In this document: in pieces, positions 37,322-46,585 of the stretch
Position numbering within the stretch: position 1 is the first letter of the stretch
How the letters are laid out: each line of letters opens with the position of its first letter
NCBI RefSeq assembly: GCF_030294945.1
Contig: NZ_AP018448.1
Span: forward strand, 620,001-684,000
Direction of reading: 5' to 3'
Source: Streptomyces graminofaciens
Lineage (GTDB): Bacteria > Actinomycetota > Actinomycetes > Streptomycetales > Streptomycetaceae
DNA length: 64,000 nt
Program-made: the position numbers and the translations under genes
The notes under the pieces: generated by a model
The model's input: only the letters and a program-made list of their open reading frames with translations
The model's database searches: none
Told to the model about the DNA's origin: nothing

Positions 37322-37978
37322 ATGGCTCCACTGATCACCGGGCGGTCCCCGGCGCTCGCGCCACGGGCCGAGGAGGGGGACACGGCTCCCTCACGCTTCG
37401 ACGACCATCTCGCCGCGCAGCTCCTCGCGCAGCGGATCGTCCTCCTCGGCACGCAGGTCGACGAGGTCTCCGCGAACCGAATCTGTGCGCAGTTGCTGCT
37501 GCTGTCGGCGGAGGACCCGCGCACCGACATCAGCCTGTACATCAACAGCCCCGGCGGTTCGGTGACGGCCGGGCTCGCCATCTACGACACGATGCGGCTG
37601 ATCCCGAACGACGTGTCGACGCTGGCCATGGGTTTCGCGGCGAGCATGGGCCAGTTCCTGCTGAGCGTGGGCACGCACGGCAAGCGGTACGCGCTGCCGA
37701 ACGCGCGGATCATGATGCACCAGCCCTCGGCGGGCATCGGCGGCAGCACCGCCGACATCGAGATCCAGGCGGAGAACCTGGAGTTCACCAAGCGGGCCAT
37801 CGAGCGGATCACCGCCGAGCACACCGGCCAGTCCCCGGAGACGATCTCCCGGGACGGCGACCGGGACCGCTGGTTCACGGCCGAGCAGGCCAAGGAGTAC
37901 GGAATGGTCGACCGGGTCGTCGAGGCGCTCGACGACGTCCGGCCGGCCGCTTCGCGGCGACGGATGGGGTTGCAGTGA
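37322..37978 (+). CDS. clpP3: ATP-dependent Clp protease proteolytic subunit ClpP3
   Basis: A 218-residue ClpP. The triad is complete: Ser in [11 protein letters not shown], His in [13 protein letters not shown], Asp in RDGDRDRWF. It also has the [12 protein letters not shown] substrate-groove motif. An N-terminal 25-residue extension ([18 protein letters not shown]) precedes the ClpP core. The start is preceded by GGAGGAAG. The stop overlaps the ATG of the next gene (TGATG), so both are translationally coupled, matching the clpP3-clpP4 operon of Streptomyces. That operon is the second ClpP set, normally silent while clpP1/clpP2 work and switched on by PopR. Confidence 0.88.
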   Translation: MAPLITGRSPALAPRAEEGDTAPSRFDDHLAAQLLAQRIVLLGTQVDEVSANRICAQLLLLSAEDPRTDISLYINSPGGSVTAGLAIYDTMRLIPNDVSTLAMGFAASMGQFLLSVGTHGKRYALPNARIMMHQPSAGIGGSTADIEIQAENLEFTKRAIERITAEHTGQSPETISRDGDRDRWFTAEQAKEYGMVDRVVEALDDVRPAASRRRMGLQ

Positions 37979-38580
37979 TGGGGAGCTACACGATTCCGAG
38001 CGTGGTGGAGCGGACCCCGCAGGGCGAGCGGTCGTACGACGTGTTCAGTCGGCTGCTGTCCGAGCGGATCATCTTCCTCGGCACGGAGATCGACGACGGG
38101 GTGGCGAACGTCGTCATCGCGCAGCTGCTCCATCTGGAGTCGTCGGCGCCGGAGAGCGAGATCGCGATCTACATCAACTCGCCCGGGGGATCGTTCACTT
38201 CACTGATGGCGATCTACGACACGATGTCGTACGTGCGGGCGCCGATCTCGACGTTCTGTGTCGGCCAGGCGGCGTCCACGGCTGCGGTGCTGCTGGCGGG
38301 CGGGGACCCCGGGCGACGGTTCGTCCTCGAACACGCGCGGGTCCTCCTCGGGCAGCCCGCGAGCGGCGGCCGTCAGGGCACGGTGTCGGATCTCGCGCTC
38401 CAGGCCAAGGAGATGGTCCGCATCCGCACCCAGGTCGAGGAGGTCCTCGCCCGGCACACCCGCCACGACGTGGCGACCCTCCGCGCGGACATGGACCGGG
38501 ACAAGGTCTTCACGGCGGAGGAGGCCGTCGCGTACGGGCTGGCTGACGAGGTGCTGAGCCGGCGGCTCGTCGGGGTCTGA
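37978..38580 (+). CDS. clpP4: ClpP4-type protease subunit lacking the catalytic His
   Basis: A 200-residue ClpP paralogue directly coupled to clpP3. [19 protein letters not shown] is conserved and the nucleophile Ser is in [13 protein letters not shown]. Where ClpP has the catalytic His (RVMIHQP), this protein reads [12 protein letters not shown], so the His is Gly. The Asp position ([11 protein letters not shown]) is kept. It probably cannot cut on its own and would act in a mixed barrel with ClpP3. Whether the same substitution is general among ClpP4 proteins should be compared. Confidence 0.88.
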   Translation: MGSYTIPSVVERTPQGERSYDVFSRLLSERIIFLGTEIDDGVANVVIAQLLHLESSAPESEIAIYINSPGGSFTSLMAIYDTMSYVRAPISTFCVGQAASTAAVLLAGGDPGRRFVLEHARVLLGQPASGGRQGTVSDLALQAKEMVRIRTQVEEVLARHTRHDVATLRADMDRDKVFTAEEAVAYGLADEVLSRRLVGV

Positions 38581-38597
38581 CCGGTACAGGGGTCCGG

Positions 38598-39023
38598 TCA
38601 GGCGGCGAGGCAGAGTCCGTTGTACGGGGCCGTGGTGGCCCTGCGGGTGCGGGCGGTGTGCCGGGTGAGCTCGGTCTGGGCCAGGGACAGCAGGTCGCCC
38701 AGGCCGAGTCCGAGCGCCTGGGCGGCGGCCGCGAGGACCTCCGACGAGGCCTCCTTGCGGCCGCGCTCGACCTCGGAGAGGTACGGCATCGAGATCCGCG
38801 CCGCGTCCGCCACGTCCTTCAACGTCCGCTCCTGCGCCAGCCGCTCGCGCCGCAGCACATCTCCCACGAGGTCGCGCCACAGGGGTTCCCTGGCGGGTCG
38901 GGCCTCGGGGACGGGGGCCGGGTGGGGGCCCTGGGCGGTCTGCCGCCCGGGTGTACGGGCAGCGGTCGCGGCCGCCGGGCGCAGGGGGATGACGCGCAAT
39001 TCGTTCGACGCTGGATTCGTCAC
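38598..39023 (-). CDS. popR: XRE-family regulator PopR of the clpP3-clpP4 operon
   Basis: A 141-residue regulator with a Cro/CI-type helix-turn-helix at about 57-112 (LRRERLAQERTLKDVADAAR, ISMPYLSEVERGRKEASSEV). The N-terminus is Pro/Ala-rich. It ends LCLAA; in Streptomyces lividans, PopR is degraded by ClpP and its two C-terminal alanines are important for this, so the tail here is consistent with conditional proteolysis. It converges on clpP3-clpP4. ClgR is a related alternative, but the location favours PopR. Confidence 0.78.
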   Translation of the reverse strand: MTNPASNELRVIPLRPAAATAARTPGRQTAQGPHPAPVPEARPAREPLWRDLVGDVLRRERLAQERTLKDVADAARISMPYLSEVERGRKEASSEVLAAAAQALGLGLGDLLSLAQTELTRHTARTRRATTAPYNGLCLAA

Positions 39024-39113
39024 TGCTCCAGACTAGGAGCTGGGGGCTGAGGGGAAAGTTCTCCGCGTTCAGCCCTCAGGAGAATCGCGGTCCGGCGAAA
39101 GGACTCGACGGCG

Positions 39114-39896
39114 ATGTTGCGCGGCATCTTCAACGAGGTGGCGGAGTTGTACGACCGCGCCCGGCCCCGCTATCCGCACACCCTGGTCGCCGAACTGACC
39201 GGACTGGCGGCCCTCGGACCCGGCGTCCGTGTCCTGGAGATCGGCCCCGGCACCGGTCAACTCACCGTGCCGCTCGCGGAGTCGGGCTGCGACGTCACGG
39301 CCGTCGAACTGGGCCCGTCGACGGCGGAGGTGGCCCGGCGCAATCTGCGTCCCTATCCGGATGTACGGGTGGAGGTGGCCGACTTCGAGCAGTGGCCGCT
39401 GCCCGCCGAGCCGTTCGACCTGGTGGTGAGCGCGACCGCGTTCCACTGGCTCGACCCTGCGACGCGGATCCCCAAGGTGGCGCGGGCCCTGCGCCCCGGC
39501 GGGCTCTTCGCGATGGTCACGACCGAGCATGTCAGGGGTGGCACCATCGACTTCTTCGCCCGCGCCCAGGAGTGCTACGAGCGCTGGGACCCGGCCACGC
39601 CGCCCGATCTGCGGCTCCAGGACGAGTCCGAGATCGCCACGGACACGGGCGAGTTGGCGGGGTGGGACGACCTGCGCTCGTACCGCTGCACTCGGGACAT
39701 CACGTACGCGACGCAGGAGTACGTCGATGTGCTGCTGACCTACTCAGGCCACCGCGCGCTCGACGCGCCCTCCAGGGAAGGCCTGCTGGGCTGTATCCGT
39801 GAGCTGATCGACACGCGGTACGGCGGCCGGATCACCAAGTGCTATCTGCACGAGCTGATCACGGCCAGGAAGCCGGTGGAGGGGGACGGCAGCTGA
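39114..39896 (+). CDS. Class I SAM-dependent methyltransferase
   Basis: A 260-residue methyltransferase: the start IFNEVAELYDRARPRYP is typical of a UbiE/Methyltransf_11-like group, VLEIGPGTGQLTVPLA is SAM motif I, TAVELGPS motif II, and FDLVVSATAFHWLDP motif IV. The substrate is not predictable. It stands alone between popR and a DinB-like gene and does not look tied to either biosynthetic cluster. Confidence 0.85.
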   Translation: MLRGIFNEVAELYDRARPRYPHTLVAELTGLAALGPGVRVLEIGPGTGQLTVPLAESGCDVTAVELGPSTAEVARRNLRPYPDVRVEVADFEQWPLPAEPFDLVVSATAFHWLDPATRIPKVARALRPGGLFAMVTTEHVRGGTIDFFARAQECYERWDPATPPDLRLQDESEIATDTGELAGWDDLRSYRCTRDITYATQEYVDVLLTYSGHRALDAPSREGLLGCIRELIDTRYGGRITKCYLHELITARKPVEGDGS

Positions 39897-39988
39897 TACC
39901 GGCCGGCACCGCGAGACGACGACGGCAGCCGACCGGCTCCCGGGTGACGGCGGCTGACCACCGGACCGGCACCACGTGAGGGCGGCGG

Positions 39989-40579
39989 CTACTGGCCGAT
40001 CCGGCCGTCGATCCGCTCGCGCAGGAAGTCCGCGTGGCCCATGTGCCGGGCGTACTCCTCGATCATGTGGACCAGGACCTCGCGGAACGCGATGGGCTCG
40101 TCGTCGTGGGCGCCCTCGGTGGCGAGGTCGGGAGTGTCGGCCACGAACCTCTCCGCGAAGGCGACCTCGCCGCGCCAGGTCTCCCAGGCCTCGGCGACGA
40201 CCTCGGGGTCGGCCACCGCGCCGTCGAACTCCACGTCGACGCCGTCCTCGGTGCGGTAGAGCCTCGGGACGTCCTGTCCGGCCATGACGCTGCGGAACCA
40301 GTAGTGCTCCACCCGGGCGAGATGGCGTACGAGCCCCAGCAGCGACATGTCCGACGGAGGCACGGAGCGGCGGGCCAGGGCCTCGGCGTCGAGGCCCGCG
40401 CACTTCAACTCCAGGGTCAGCCGGTGGTCGCGCAGATAGCCGACCAGAGTGGCCCGCTCCCCCTCGAAGCCTCCGTCGCTGCGCGGATCCTCGTCGGGGT
40501 GGACGAACATGTCCCACCATCCGAACTCGCGCTCGGGATGCCGCTCTTCGGTCGACTGCTGCTGCTCGGTGCCGGTCAT
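39989..40579 (-). CDS. DinB/DUF664 superfamily protein
   Basis: A 196-residue four-helix-bundle protein of the DinB-like DUF664 group: LLGLVRHLARVEHYWFRSVM, PIAFREVLVHMIEEYARHMG-HAD. The spaced His residues are the metal-binding positions of the fold. Members include mycothiol- or bacillithiol-dependent enzymes, but function cannot be given for this one. Confidence 0.8.
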   Translation of the reverse strand: MTGTEQQQSTEERHPEREFGWWDMFVHPDEDPRSDGGFEGERATLVGYLRDHRLTLELKCAGLDAEALARRSVPPSDMSLLGLVRHLARVEHYWFRSVMAGQDVPRLYRTEDGVDVEFDGAVADPEVVAEAWETWRGEVAFAERFVADTPDLATEGAHDDEPIAFREVLVHMIEEYARHMGHADFLRERIDGRIGQ

Positions 40580-40791
40580 GGGACGAGCATCAAGGGGACG
40601 GCGTCAGGTCCGCCACTCGTTTTCCCCGGGGCCTGCCCGGGGGGCGTCCGGCCGACATCGCTGTGAACTTCCTGAGAAGCCCCGTACAACCCTCGCGCCT
40701 CACGCGGTGTCAAACAGGACGCCGGACAAGGAACGGGCCCTTTCCGGACACCCCCGCGCTGCCCGGCCGATCTTTCTTCCAGGAGCCGCAC

Positions 40792-42261
40792 ATGCGCAAG
40801 AACCGTTCGGCCGCCCTCGCCGCGGCCGCATTCCTTCTCGTCTCCGGGGCAGCCATCGCCGCGGCCCCCTCCGCGTACGCCGGTACTCCGGGCAGTACGC
40901 GCGCCTCCGACCGCAACAGCGACTTCAACGGCGACGGCTACGAGGACGTACTGGTCGGCGCGCCCGGCGCCACCGTCAGCGGCAAGAAGGGCGCGGGGCT
41001 GGTCACCGTGCAGTACGGCTCGTCGAGCGGCATCGGTACGAGCAATGCGGCGCGGTTCAGCCAGTCCACGGCCGGGGTCGCGGGCGCCGCCGAGGCGGGC
41101 GACGGCTTCGGCAAGGCCGTCGCGACCGGCGACCTCGACGGGGACGGCTACGACGACGCGATCGTCGGCATCCCCGGCGAGGACATCGGCACCGTCAAGG
41201 ACACGGGTGGGGTCGCCATCCTGTGGGGTTCGAAGTCCGGGCTCAGCGGGGGCCTCAGCGACTGGCTGGAGACCGAGGAGCCCACCGCGGGCGAGCAGTT
41301 CGGCACCGCGCTCGCCGCCGCCCACTTCACGAACGAGACCCCGGGCGACCTCCTCGCCGTCCTCGACCGGTACGACCTGGAGCTGTTCGCGTACGAGGAC
41401 TCAGCGCAGAAGACGCTGAAGCGGCGGTCCACCGAGCGGCTGGCCGCACAGGACGAGCCGCGCGCCATCACACCCCAGTCCCTGACCACGGGCGACTACG
41501 ACAAGAACGGCTTCGCCGACCTCGTCGTCTCGGGTCTGAGCGCCGACGAGCAGCCGGGCTACGGCTGGTCCACGCTGCTCTCAGGGCACGCGGACGGGCT
41601 GGCGTACGAACGGGATCTGCGCGGCGGTCCGGTCGCCGCCTCCGGCGACCTCAACAAGGACGGGTACGACGACCTCGTCTTCGGCGAGCCGCACTCCCCG
41701 GACGACACCTACGGCGAGACCATGACGGGCGGCCTGGTCACCGTGCGGCTCGGCGGGCCGGACGGTCCGGCGGCGGAGCCCGACTGGTGGGTGCAGGACT
41801 CCCCCGGTGTGCCGGGTGTCGCCGAGCCCGGGGACGGCTGGGGCAGCGACCTGTCGATCGCGGACACCGACGGGGACGGGTACGACGACGTGGCGATCGG
41901 CGCCGACGGCGAGGACATCGGCTCCGTGAAGGACGCGGGCGCCGTGTGGGTGCTGCGGGGCTCGGCCTCGGGGCTCACCGCGTCCGGCGCCAAATCCTGG
42001 GACCAGAACTCGGCGAACGTGCCCGGCGCGGCCGAGAAGGGCGACAAGTGGGGCGCCCAGGTCCGGCTGACCGACCCGAACCGCGACGGCCGCTTCGGGC
42101 TGCTGGCCGCGGCGCCGGGCGAGGACACGAACGACGGCCGTGTGTGGGTGCTGTCGGCGGGCACGGGCGGAATCACCGCCTCGGGTTCGTGGACGTACGG
42201 CGCCGGTTCGCTCGGGGCGCCGTACGTGGACTCGCTGTTCGGGGCGGCGATCGACGAGTGA
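40792..42261 (+). CDS. Secreted FG-GAP (integrin-like) repeat protein
   Basis: A 489-residue protein with a Sec signal peptide (NRSAALAAAAFLLVSGAAIAA, then APSAYA for cleavage). Four to six FG-GAP beta-propeller repeats follow, each with a calcium-binding DxNxDGxxD loop: DFNGDGYEDVLVGAPGA, DLDGDGYDDAIVG, DYDKNGFADLVVS, DLNKDGYDDLVFGEP, DTDGDGYDDVAIGADGE, DPNRDGRFGLLAA. The start has AGGAG nine bases upstream. Streptomyces carries many such exported propellers; role unknown, probably surface or matrix binding. Confidence 0.88.
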   Translation: MRKNRSAALAAAAFLLVSGAAIAAAPSAYAGTPGSTRASDRNSDFNGDGYEDVLVGAPGATVSGKKGAGLVTVQYGSSSGIGTSNAARFSQSTAGVAGAAEAGDGFGKAVATGDLDGDGYDDAIVGIPGEDIGTVKDTGGVAILWGSKSGLSGGLSDWLETEEPTAGEQFGTALAAAHFTNETPGDLLAVLDRYDLELFAYEDSAQKTLKRRSTERLAAQDEPRAITPQSLTTGDYDKNGFADLVVSGLSADEQPGYGWSTLLSGHADGLAYERDLRGGPVAASGDLNKDGYDDLVFGEPHSPDDTYGETMTGGLVTVRLGGPDGPAAEPDWWVQDSPGVPGVAEPGDGWGSDLSIADTDGDGYDDVAIGADGEDIGSVKDAGAVWVLRGSASGLTASGAKSWDQNSANVPGAAEKGDKWGAQVRLTDPNRDGRFGLLAAAPGEDTNDGRVWVLSAGTGGITASGSWTYGAGSLGAPYVDSLFGAAIDE

Positions 42262-42282
42262 GGCCGGTGTGAGCGTGGGCCC

Positions 42283-43608
42283 TCAGGACTCCGGAGAGGG
42301 CGTGAGCGTCTCCGGGGTGCTGTAGAGGGAGGCCGTCTGGGTCGTGGCGAGGCTTGGCGAGGAGCCGGAGCCGGCGCTCTGCGGCGTCTCGGGTTCCGTA
42401 GAGGGCTCCGAGGGCGGGGACGACGGCAGCGACGGGGCCGAGGAGGACGGTGTCGGCGAGGACGACGAGGGACACGGGCTCGCGCTCGACCCTGCGCTCG
42501 GCGCGGAGATACACGGCAGGGGTGACCGGGAGGGCGATTCGGACGGCGGGGCCTCGGAGAACGAGGTCGACGCCGACGGGGACGGCTGGTTTGCCGGCGG
42601 GGGCGTCTTCCGGTCGCTCTTGCCGGTGTCGCCCGAGTCCCGGCGGAACCACTCGTCGTCGTCGGGGTCGTAGAGGACGAAGACGTTGATGACGACGGTG
42701 GACTGCTGGACGACCACGACGTTCTGCGGCCGGTACGACGGCCACGAGTCGCCGGTCCGCTTGGGGTCGCTCTTCTGCGCGACCGGCGGGCGCAGCGGGT
42801 TGCCGCAGGCGCAGCGGACCCGGGGCACTCCGCGGTCGTCGACGAGGACGGCGGTGCCGGACTGGAGGACGGCCTGGTAGCTGGTCGCCTTCCCCTCGCT
42901 GAAGCCGTGGTTGGTGACACGGGTGTCCATGCGCAGTTGGACGGGGGTGAGGGAGCGCAGATAGGCGGGTACGGCGGAGGGCTGGACGCCCTCGACGGCG
43001 GCGAAGGCGTTGTTCTTCACCCGGTCGGCCTGCAGGAACTCGACCTGCTTCTCGACGTCGCAGGCGGCGGTGTTGCGGGTGCCGCCGTAGAGGCCGGGGG
43101 CGGCGCCGGACACGCCGCGGGTGACGTTGGCGGGCTCGGACGTCGTGGCGCCGGTCGCCGTGGGGGTCTCGGTGGGGGTCGAGCTGTCGGTCGCCGTCGA
43201 CTTCGTGAACGGGTCGGGGCCCGGCTTGGCCGCGGCCTGGAGGAAGATCTCGCCGCCGGAGCCGGAGCCGCCGTCGGGGCGGGTGAGGACGAGGCCCAGG
43301 ACCACGGCGACGACGGCCGCACCGGCGATGAGGGCGATGCGGGGCACCGACCTCCACCACGGGTGACCGGGGCTGCCGGGCCCGCCGGCGGAGTCACCGG
43401 GGCCGCCGGGACCACCGCCGGAGTCGCCGCCTCCACCGCTCCCGCCCGGGCCCCCTGTCCCCGATGCGCCGCTCGGCGGGCCCTGCGGCACCTGGTCGCT
43501 CGGCCTGGTCGGGCTGGGCGGCTCGGGGGTCGGCCCCCGCTCCGGTCCGGACAACGGGCCGGAGGGAGGTCCTGTCGGGCGGCCGGAGGACGGCTGTTCG
43601 ACACTCAC
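42283..43608 (-). CDS. Membrane-anchored Pro/Ser-rich protein (DUF6777-like)
   Basis: A 441-residue protein: a Pro/Gly/Ser-rich cytoplasmic N-terminus (about 1-85), one transmembrane segment (RIALIAGAAVVAVVLGLVL), an extracytoplasmic domain with CDVEKQVEFLQADRVKNNAF, VTNHGFSEGKATSYQAVLQ and VRCACGNPLRPP, then a Ser/Pro-rich tail of over 100 residues. It matches a conserved Streptomyces protein family (I believe DUF6777) of unknown function. The GTG at 43608 is chosen for GGGAGAAG five bases upstream; an ATG 11 codons earlier is the alternative. Confidence 0.7.
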   Translation of the reverse strand: MSVEQPSSGRPTGPPSGPLSGPERGPTPEPPSPTRPSDQVPQGPPSGASGTGGPGGSGGGGDSGGGPGGPGDSAGGPGSPGHPWWRSVPRIALIAGAAVVAVVLGLVLTRPDGGSGSGGEIFLQAAAKPGPDPFTKSTATDSSTPTETPTATGATTSEPANVTRGVSGAAPGLYGGTRNTAACDVEKQVEFLQADRVKNNAFAAVEGVQPSAVPAYLRSLTPVQLRMDTRVTNHGFSEGKATSYQAVLQSGTAVLVDDRGVPRVRCACGNPLRPPVAQKSDPKRTGDSWPSYRPQNVVVVQQSTVVINVFVLYDPDDDEWFRRDSGDTGKSDRKTPPPANQPSPSASTSFSEAPPSESPSRSPLPCISAPSAGSSASPCPSSSSPTPSSSAPSLPSSPPSEPSTEPETPQSAGSGSSPSLATTQTASLYSTPETLTPSPES

Positions 43609-43796
43609 GGGTCTTCTCCCGCCATAGGGATTCCGTGGCACCTGTCACTCTTTGTGCCGCTTTATTCCACACCAGCCCATTGTGTGCCCCGGGCCCGGGC
43701 GCCCCGCAAGCCGACGGGGCGCCGCCGCTCCCGGGCTGCGGTGCGGCGCCCGTTCCCGGCGCGCGGAGCGACCCGGCCGTGTTTAGCGTGGCAAGG

Positions 43797-45095
43797 GTGA
43801 GTCCCCAGACCCTGCGTCCTCCCGAGGCCCCGCCCGAGCGGGCGGTCGCCCGGCACGGTTGGGCCCAGGCGCTGGTCACGGTCCTCGCCGGGCTGATCGT
43901 GATGTCCGTGGTCGCCGCCCTCGGGCTGTGGGCGGCCGGTGCCACGGACCTACCGGACAACGCGTTCCCGCGCGTGGTCGCGGCCACCGTCGTCACGGCG
44001 GTCGGCGGCACGATCGAAGTCTCGGGCGGCGAGGCCGGAGGCCTCGCCGACACCGAGGCGGGCCTGACGGTGATCCCGCTGTCGGTGACGCTCGCCGGAA
44101 CGCTGGTCATGGCCGCCGGTTTCCTCCGGCCCCTGCGGCACCGGGCGGTGACGGGCGCACCCGAACTCGCGGGTTGGGCCGCCCGGATCGCCGCACTGTG
44201 GGCGCCGGCGCTGATCGGGCTCTCCTACACCGCCCGGCAGACCTTCGCGATCCCGCTCGGCGACTTCGGCGACCTCTTCGGCGCGTCGGCCAGCGCGGGC
44301 TTCACCAGCGACACGCCCACGACCGTCTTCTTCGGCCTGCTGTGGCTCGCCGGGGTCCTGGTCATCGCTCTGCTGGTCTCGCGCGGTGCGCCGCTGCCCG
44401 CGCGGCTGCTGCGGTTCCAGGAGTCGGTGCGCCCTGCCGCGTACGCCATGGTCGTGCTGCTGCTGTCGTACGTCGCGCTCGGGCTGGTCATCGCGCTGGT
44501 GGTGACGGTGACGCGCGGGCATCCGGCCCAGACGCTCGCGGTGGTCCTGCTGGGGCTGCCGAACGTCGTCTGGCTGACGTTCACCATCGGGCTCGGCGCG
44601 ACCTGGGACGGCCAGGTGGAGGGGCCCTTCGGGCTGCCGATGCCGCATCTGCTGGACCAGGTGATGCGCGGCTCTGACGTGTCCACGCTGAACCTGAAGT
44701 CCCTCGCCGAGTTCGACGGCAAGGTGTGGTGGCTGGTGGTCGTGAACGCCGTTCTGCTGCTGATCGCCGCGTTCGTGATGGCGGTGCGGTCGCCGGCCAC
44801 GATCCGGATCTGGCAGCACGCGGTGCACATGGCGCTCGCCCTCGCGCTCACGGTCCTGATGATCTGTCTCGTCGGCGACATCTCCGCCCACTACGGTCTG
44901 TCGGTGCTCGGCATCGGCGACCTCGGCGGCGAGCTGTCGGGGAAGCTGTTTCTGCGACCCCGGCTGTGGTCCACGCTCGGCTTCGCCGTGCTGTGGGGGC
45001 TGGTGACGGGGTTCCTGGGCGGGGCGCTGGCGAAGGGGGTGCGGCGGCGGGGCGCCGTCGACGCGGGCGGCGGACGGGAGGGGCGGGTGCCGTAA
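43797..45095 (+). CDS. Streptophobe family polytopic membrane protein
   Basis: A 432-residue membrane protein with about eight or nine hydrophobic helices and a short charged cytoplasmic tail (GVRRRGAVDAGGGREG). The family is restricted to actinomycetes and has no established role. The exact GTG start is uncertain; GTG codons at 43788 and 43797 are both possible and neither has a good ribosome binding site. It is divergent from the DUF6777-like gene, with which it is probably functionally linked only by conserved neighbourhood. Confidence 0.78.
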   Translation: MSPQTLRPPEAPPERAVARHGWAQALVTVLAGLIVMSVVAALGLWAAGATDLPDNAFPRVVAATVVTAVGGTIEVSGGEAGGLADTEAGLTVIPLSVTLAGTLVMAAGFLRPLRHRAVTGAPELAGWAARIAALWAPALIGLSYTARQTFAIPLGDFGDLFGASASAGFTSDTPTTVFFGLLWLAGVLVIALLVSRGAPLPARLLRFQESVRPAAYAMVVLLLSYVALGLVIALVVTVTRGHPAQTLAVVLLGLPNVVWLTFTIGLGATWDGQVEGPFGLPMPHLLDQVMRGSDVSTLNLKSLAEFDGKVWWLVVVNAVLLLIAAFVMAVRSPATIRIWQHAVHMALALALTVLMICLVGDISAHYGLSVLGIGDLGGELSGKLFLRPRLWSTLGFAVLWGLVTGFLGGALAKGVRRRGAVDAGGGREGRVP

Positions 45096-45118
45096 AAGAG
45101 CCCGCCTCTCCCTCGGGC

Positions 45119-46462
45119 CTAAACGTGCGTGACGTCCGCCTTCGGATGGTCCGTGGCGCGGCGGGCGAGGAGGGACGCGCAGATCTCTCCGGCGCGTACG
45201 GCGGTGGTGGACAGGAGGGTGGAGGTGAGGCCGTGGGTGTGTTCGGTGCCGCCATGGAGGTAGATGTCGGCGCTGACGTTCGGGGCGGTGGCCACGCGGT
45301 GGTCGCGGCCGACCTTGAGGGCGTCCTCGTCGTCGCGGAGGCAGAGTTTGCCGACCTCGCCGAGGTTGGTGCCGATGCCCCGGGGCTGGTATCCGGTGGC
45401 GTAGACGAGGAGGTCGCAGGCGAGGTCCTCGCGTTCGCCGGTGGGCAGGAACTCGACGGTCACACGGACGTCGTCGGTGCCGGCCTCGACCTCGCGGAGC
45501 CGGGAGACGTTCATCATCCGTAGCCGCTCGCGGCCCTGGACCTGCTCCCGGTACATGGTCTGCGACAGGGCTTCGATCAACTCCATGTCGACCACGGAGT
45601 AGTTGGTGGAGCGGTGGTAGTCGAACAGGGACTGTTTCACCTCGCGGGGCGCGCCGTAGTACAGGTCTACGGCCCCGGGGTCGAAGATCTTGTTGGCGAA
45701 CGGGCTGTCGTCGGCGGGTGTGTAGCCGTACTTGGCGAAGACGGAGCAGATCTCGGCGTCGGGGAAGCTGCGGTGGAGGTAGTCGACGGCCTCGGCGGCG
45801 CTCTGGCCGGCACCCAGGACGACGGCACGGCGTACGGGTGTGCCGGTGCTCGTGAGTCGGTCCACGCGGGGCAGCAACTCGCTGTTGTGCCAGACCCGTT
45901 CGGAGCGTTCGGCGCCGGGCGGCAGGTGGGGTTCGAGGCCGGTGGCCACACAGAGGGCTCGGGTGCGGCGGACGGTCAACCGCCCCGGATTCTCCGTGTC
46001 ACGGCTCGCGACGTCGAAGTAGCGGATCTCGCCGTCCTCGGTGACGGGCTTCACGGAGACGACCTCCGCGGAGTACTCGACGAGGTGCTCCACCCGGGCG
46101 GCGGCCCATTCGAAGTAGTCGTGGAACTCTATGCGCAGCGGGAAGAGGGTCTTGAGGTTGAGGAAGTCGACCAGTCTGCCGCGGTCGCGCAGATAGCACA
46201 GGAAGCTGAAGTCGCTGGTCGGGTCGCGCATCGTCACCAGGTCCTTGAGGAAGGACACCTGCATGGTGGCGTCGTCGATGAGCATGCCCCGGTGCCAGCC
46301 GAACTGCCGCTGTTTTTCCAGGAATCCGATGCGCAGCCCGTCTTCCCCGACTGCGCGAACGGTGTGCTCGTGGAGTGCGATGGCGAGTGCGAGATTCGAT
46401 GGACCGAACCCGATACCCAGTACGTCGTAGATGGAGTCCGGCCCACTGTGCAGCGTCGTCAC
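45119..46462 (-). CDS. L-ornithine N5-monooxygenase of siderophore synthesis (CchB-like)
   Basis: A 447-residue flavin/NADPH N-hydroxylating monooxygenase: LGIGFGPSNLALAIAL (FAD binding), FGWHRGMLIDDATMQVSFLKD, VVLGAGQSAAEAVDYL (NADPH binding), LVYATGYQP (ATG-Y motif) and HGLTSTLLSTTAVRAGEI. It makes N5-hydroxyornithine, the hydroxamate precursor. The GTG at 46462 is chosen because GGGAGG lies eight bases upstream; an ATG six codons earlier would place that site inside the gene. It is divergent from the formyltransferase across an iron box, as in coelichelin and scabichelin-type clusters. Confidence 0.92.
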   Translation of the reverse strand: MTTLHSGPDSIYDVLGIGFGPSNLALAIALHEHTVRAVGEDGLRIGFLEKQRQFGWHRGMLIDDATMQVSFLKDLVTMRDPTSDFSFLCYLRDRGRLVDFLNLKTLFPLRIEFHDYFEWAAARVEHLVEYSAEVVSVKPVTEDGEIRYFDVASRDTENPGRLTVRRTRALCVATGLEPHLPPGAERSERVWHNSELLPRVDRLTSTGTPVRRAVVLGAGQSAAEAVDYLHRSFPDAEICSVFAKYGYTPADDSPFANKIFDPGAVDLYYGAPREVKQSLFDYHRSTNYSVVDMELIEALSQTMYREQVQGRERLRMMNVSRLREVEAGTDDVRVTVEFLPTGEREDLACDLLVYATGYQPRGIGTNLGEVGKLCLRDDEDALKVGRDHRVATAPNVSADIYLHGGTEHTHGLTSTLLSTTAVRAGEICASLLARRATDHPKADVTHV

Positions 46463-46545
46463 CGCGTCTTCGCCTCCCATGAGAGCGGGGATCTCAGTGT
46501 CCCCCAAGTGAGAACACAGCCTCCCCCAAGCAGCCACATGTTAGA

Positions 46546-46564
46546 TAAGGTTAGCCTTACCTAG
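46546..46564. promoter_or_regulatory. IdeR/DmdR iron box between hydroxylase and formyltransferase
   Basis: TAAGGTTAGCCTTACCTAG matches the DtxR/IdeR consensus TTAGGTTAGCCTAACCTAA at 16 of 19 positions. It sits in the divergent promoter, 22 bases before the formyltransferase start, so iron repression of both genes is expected. Confidence 0.85.
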
Positions 46565-46585
46565 CAATGGCTGAGGAGGGCTCAT

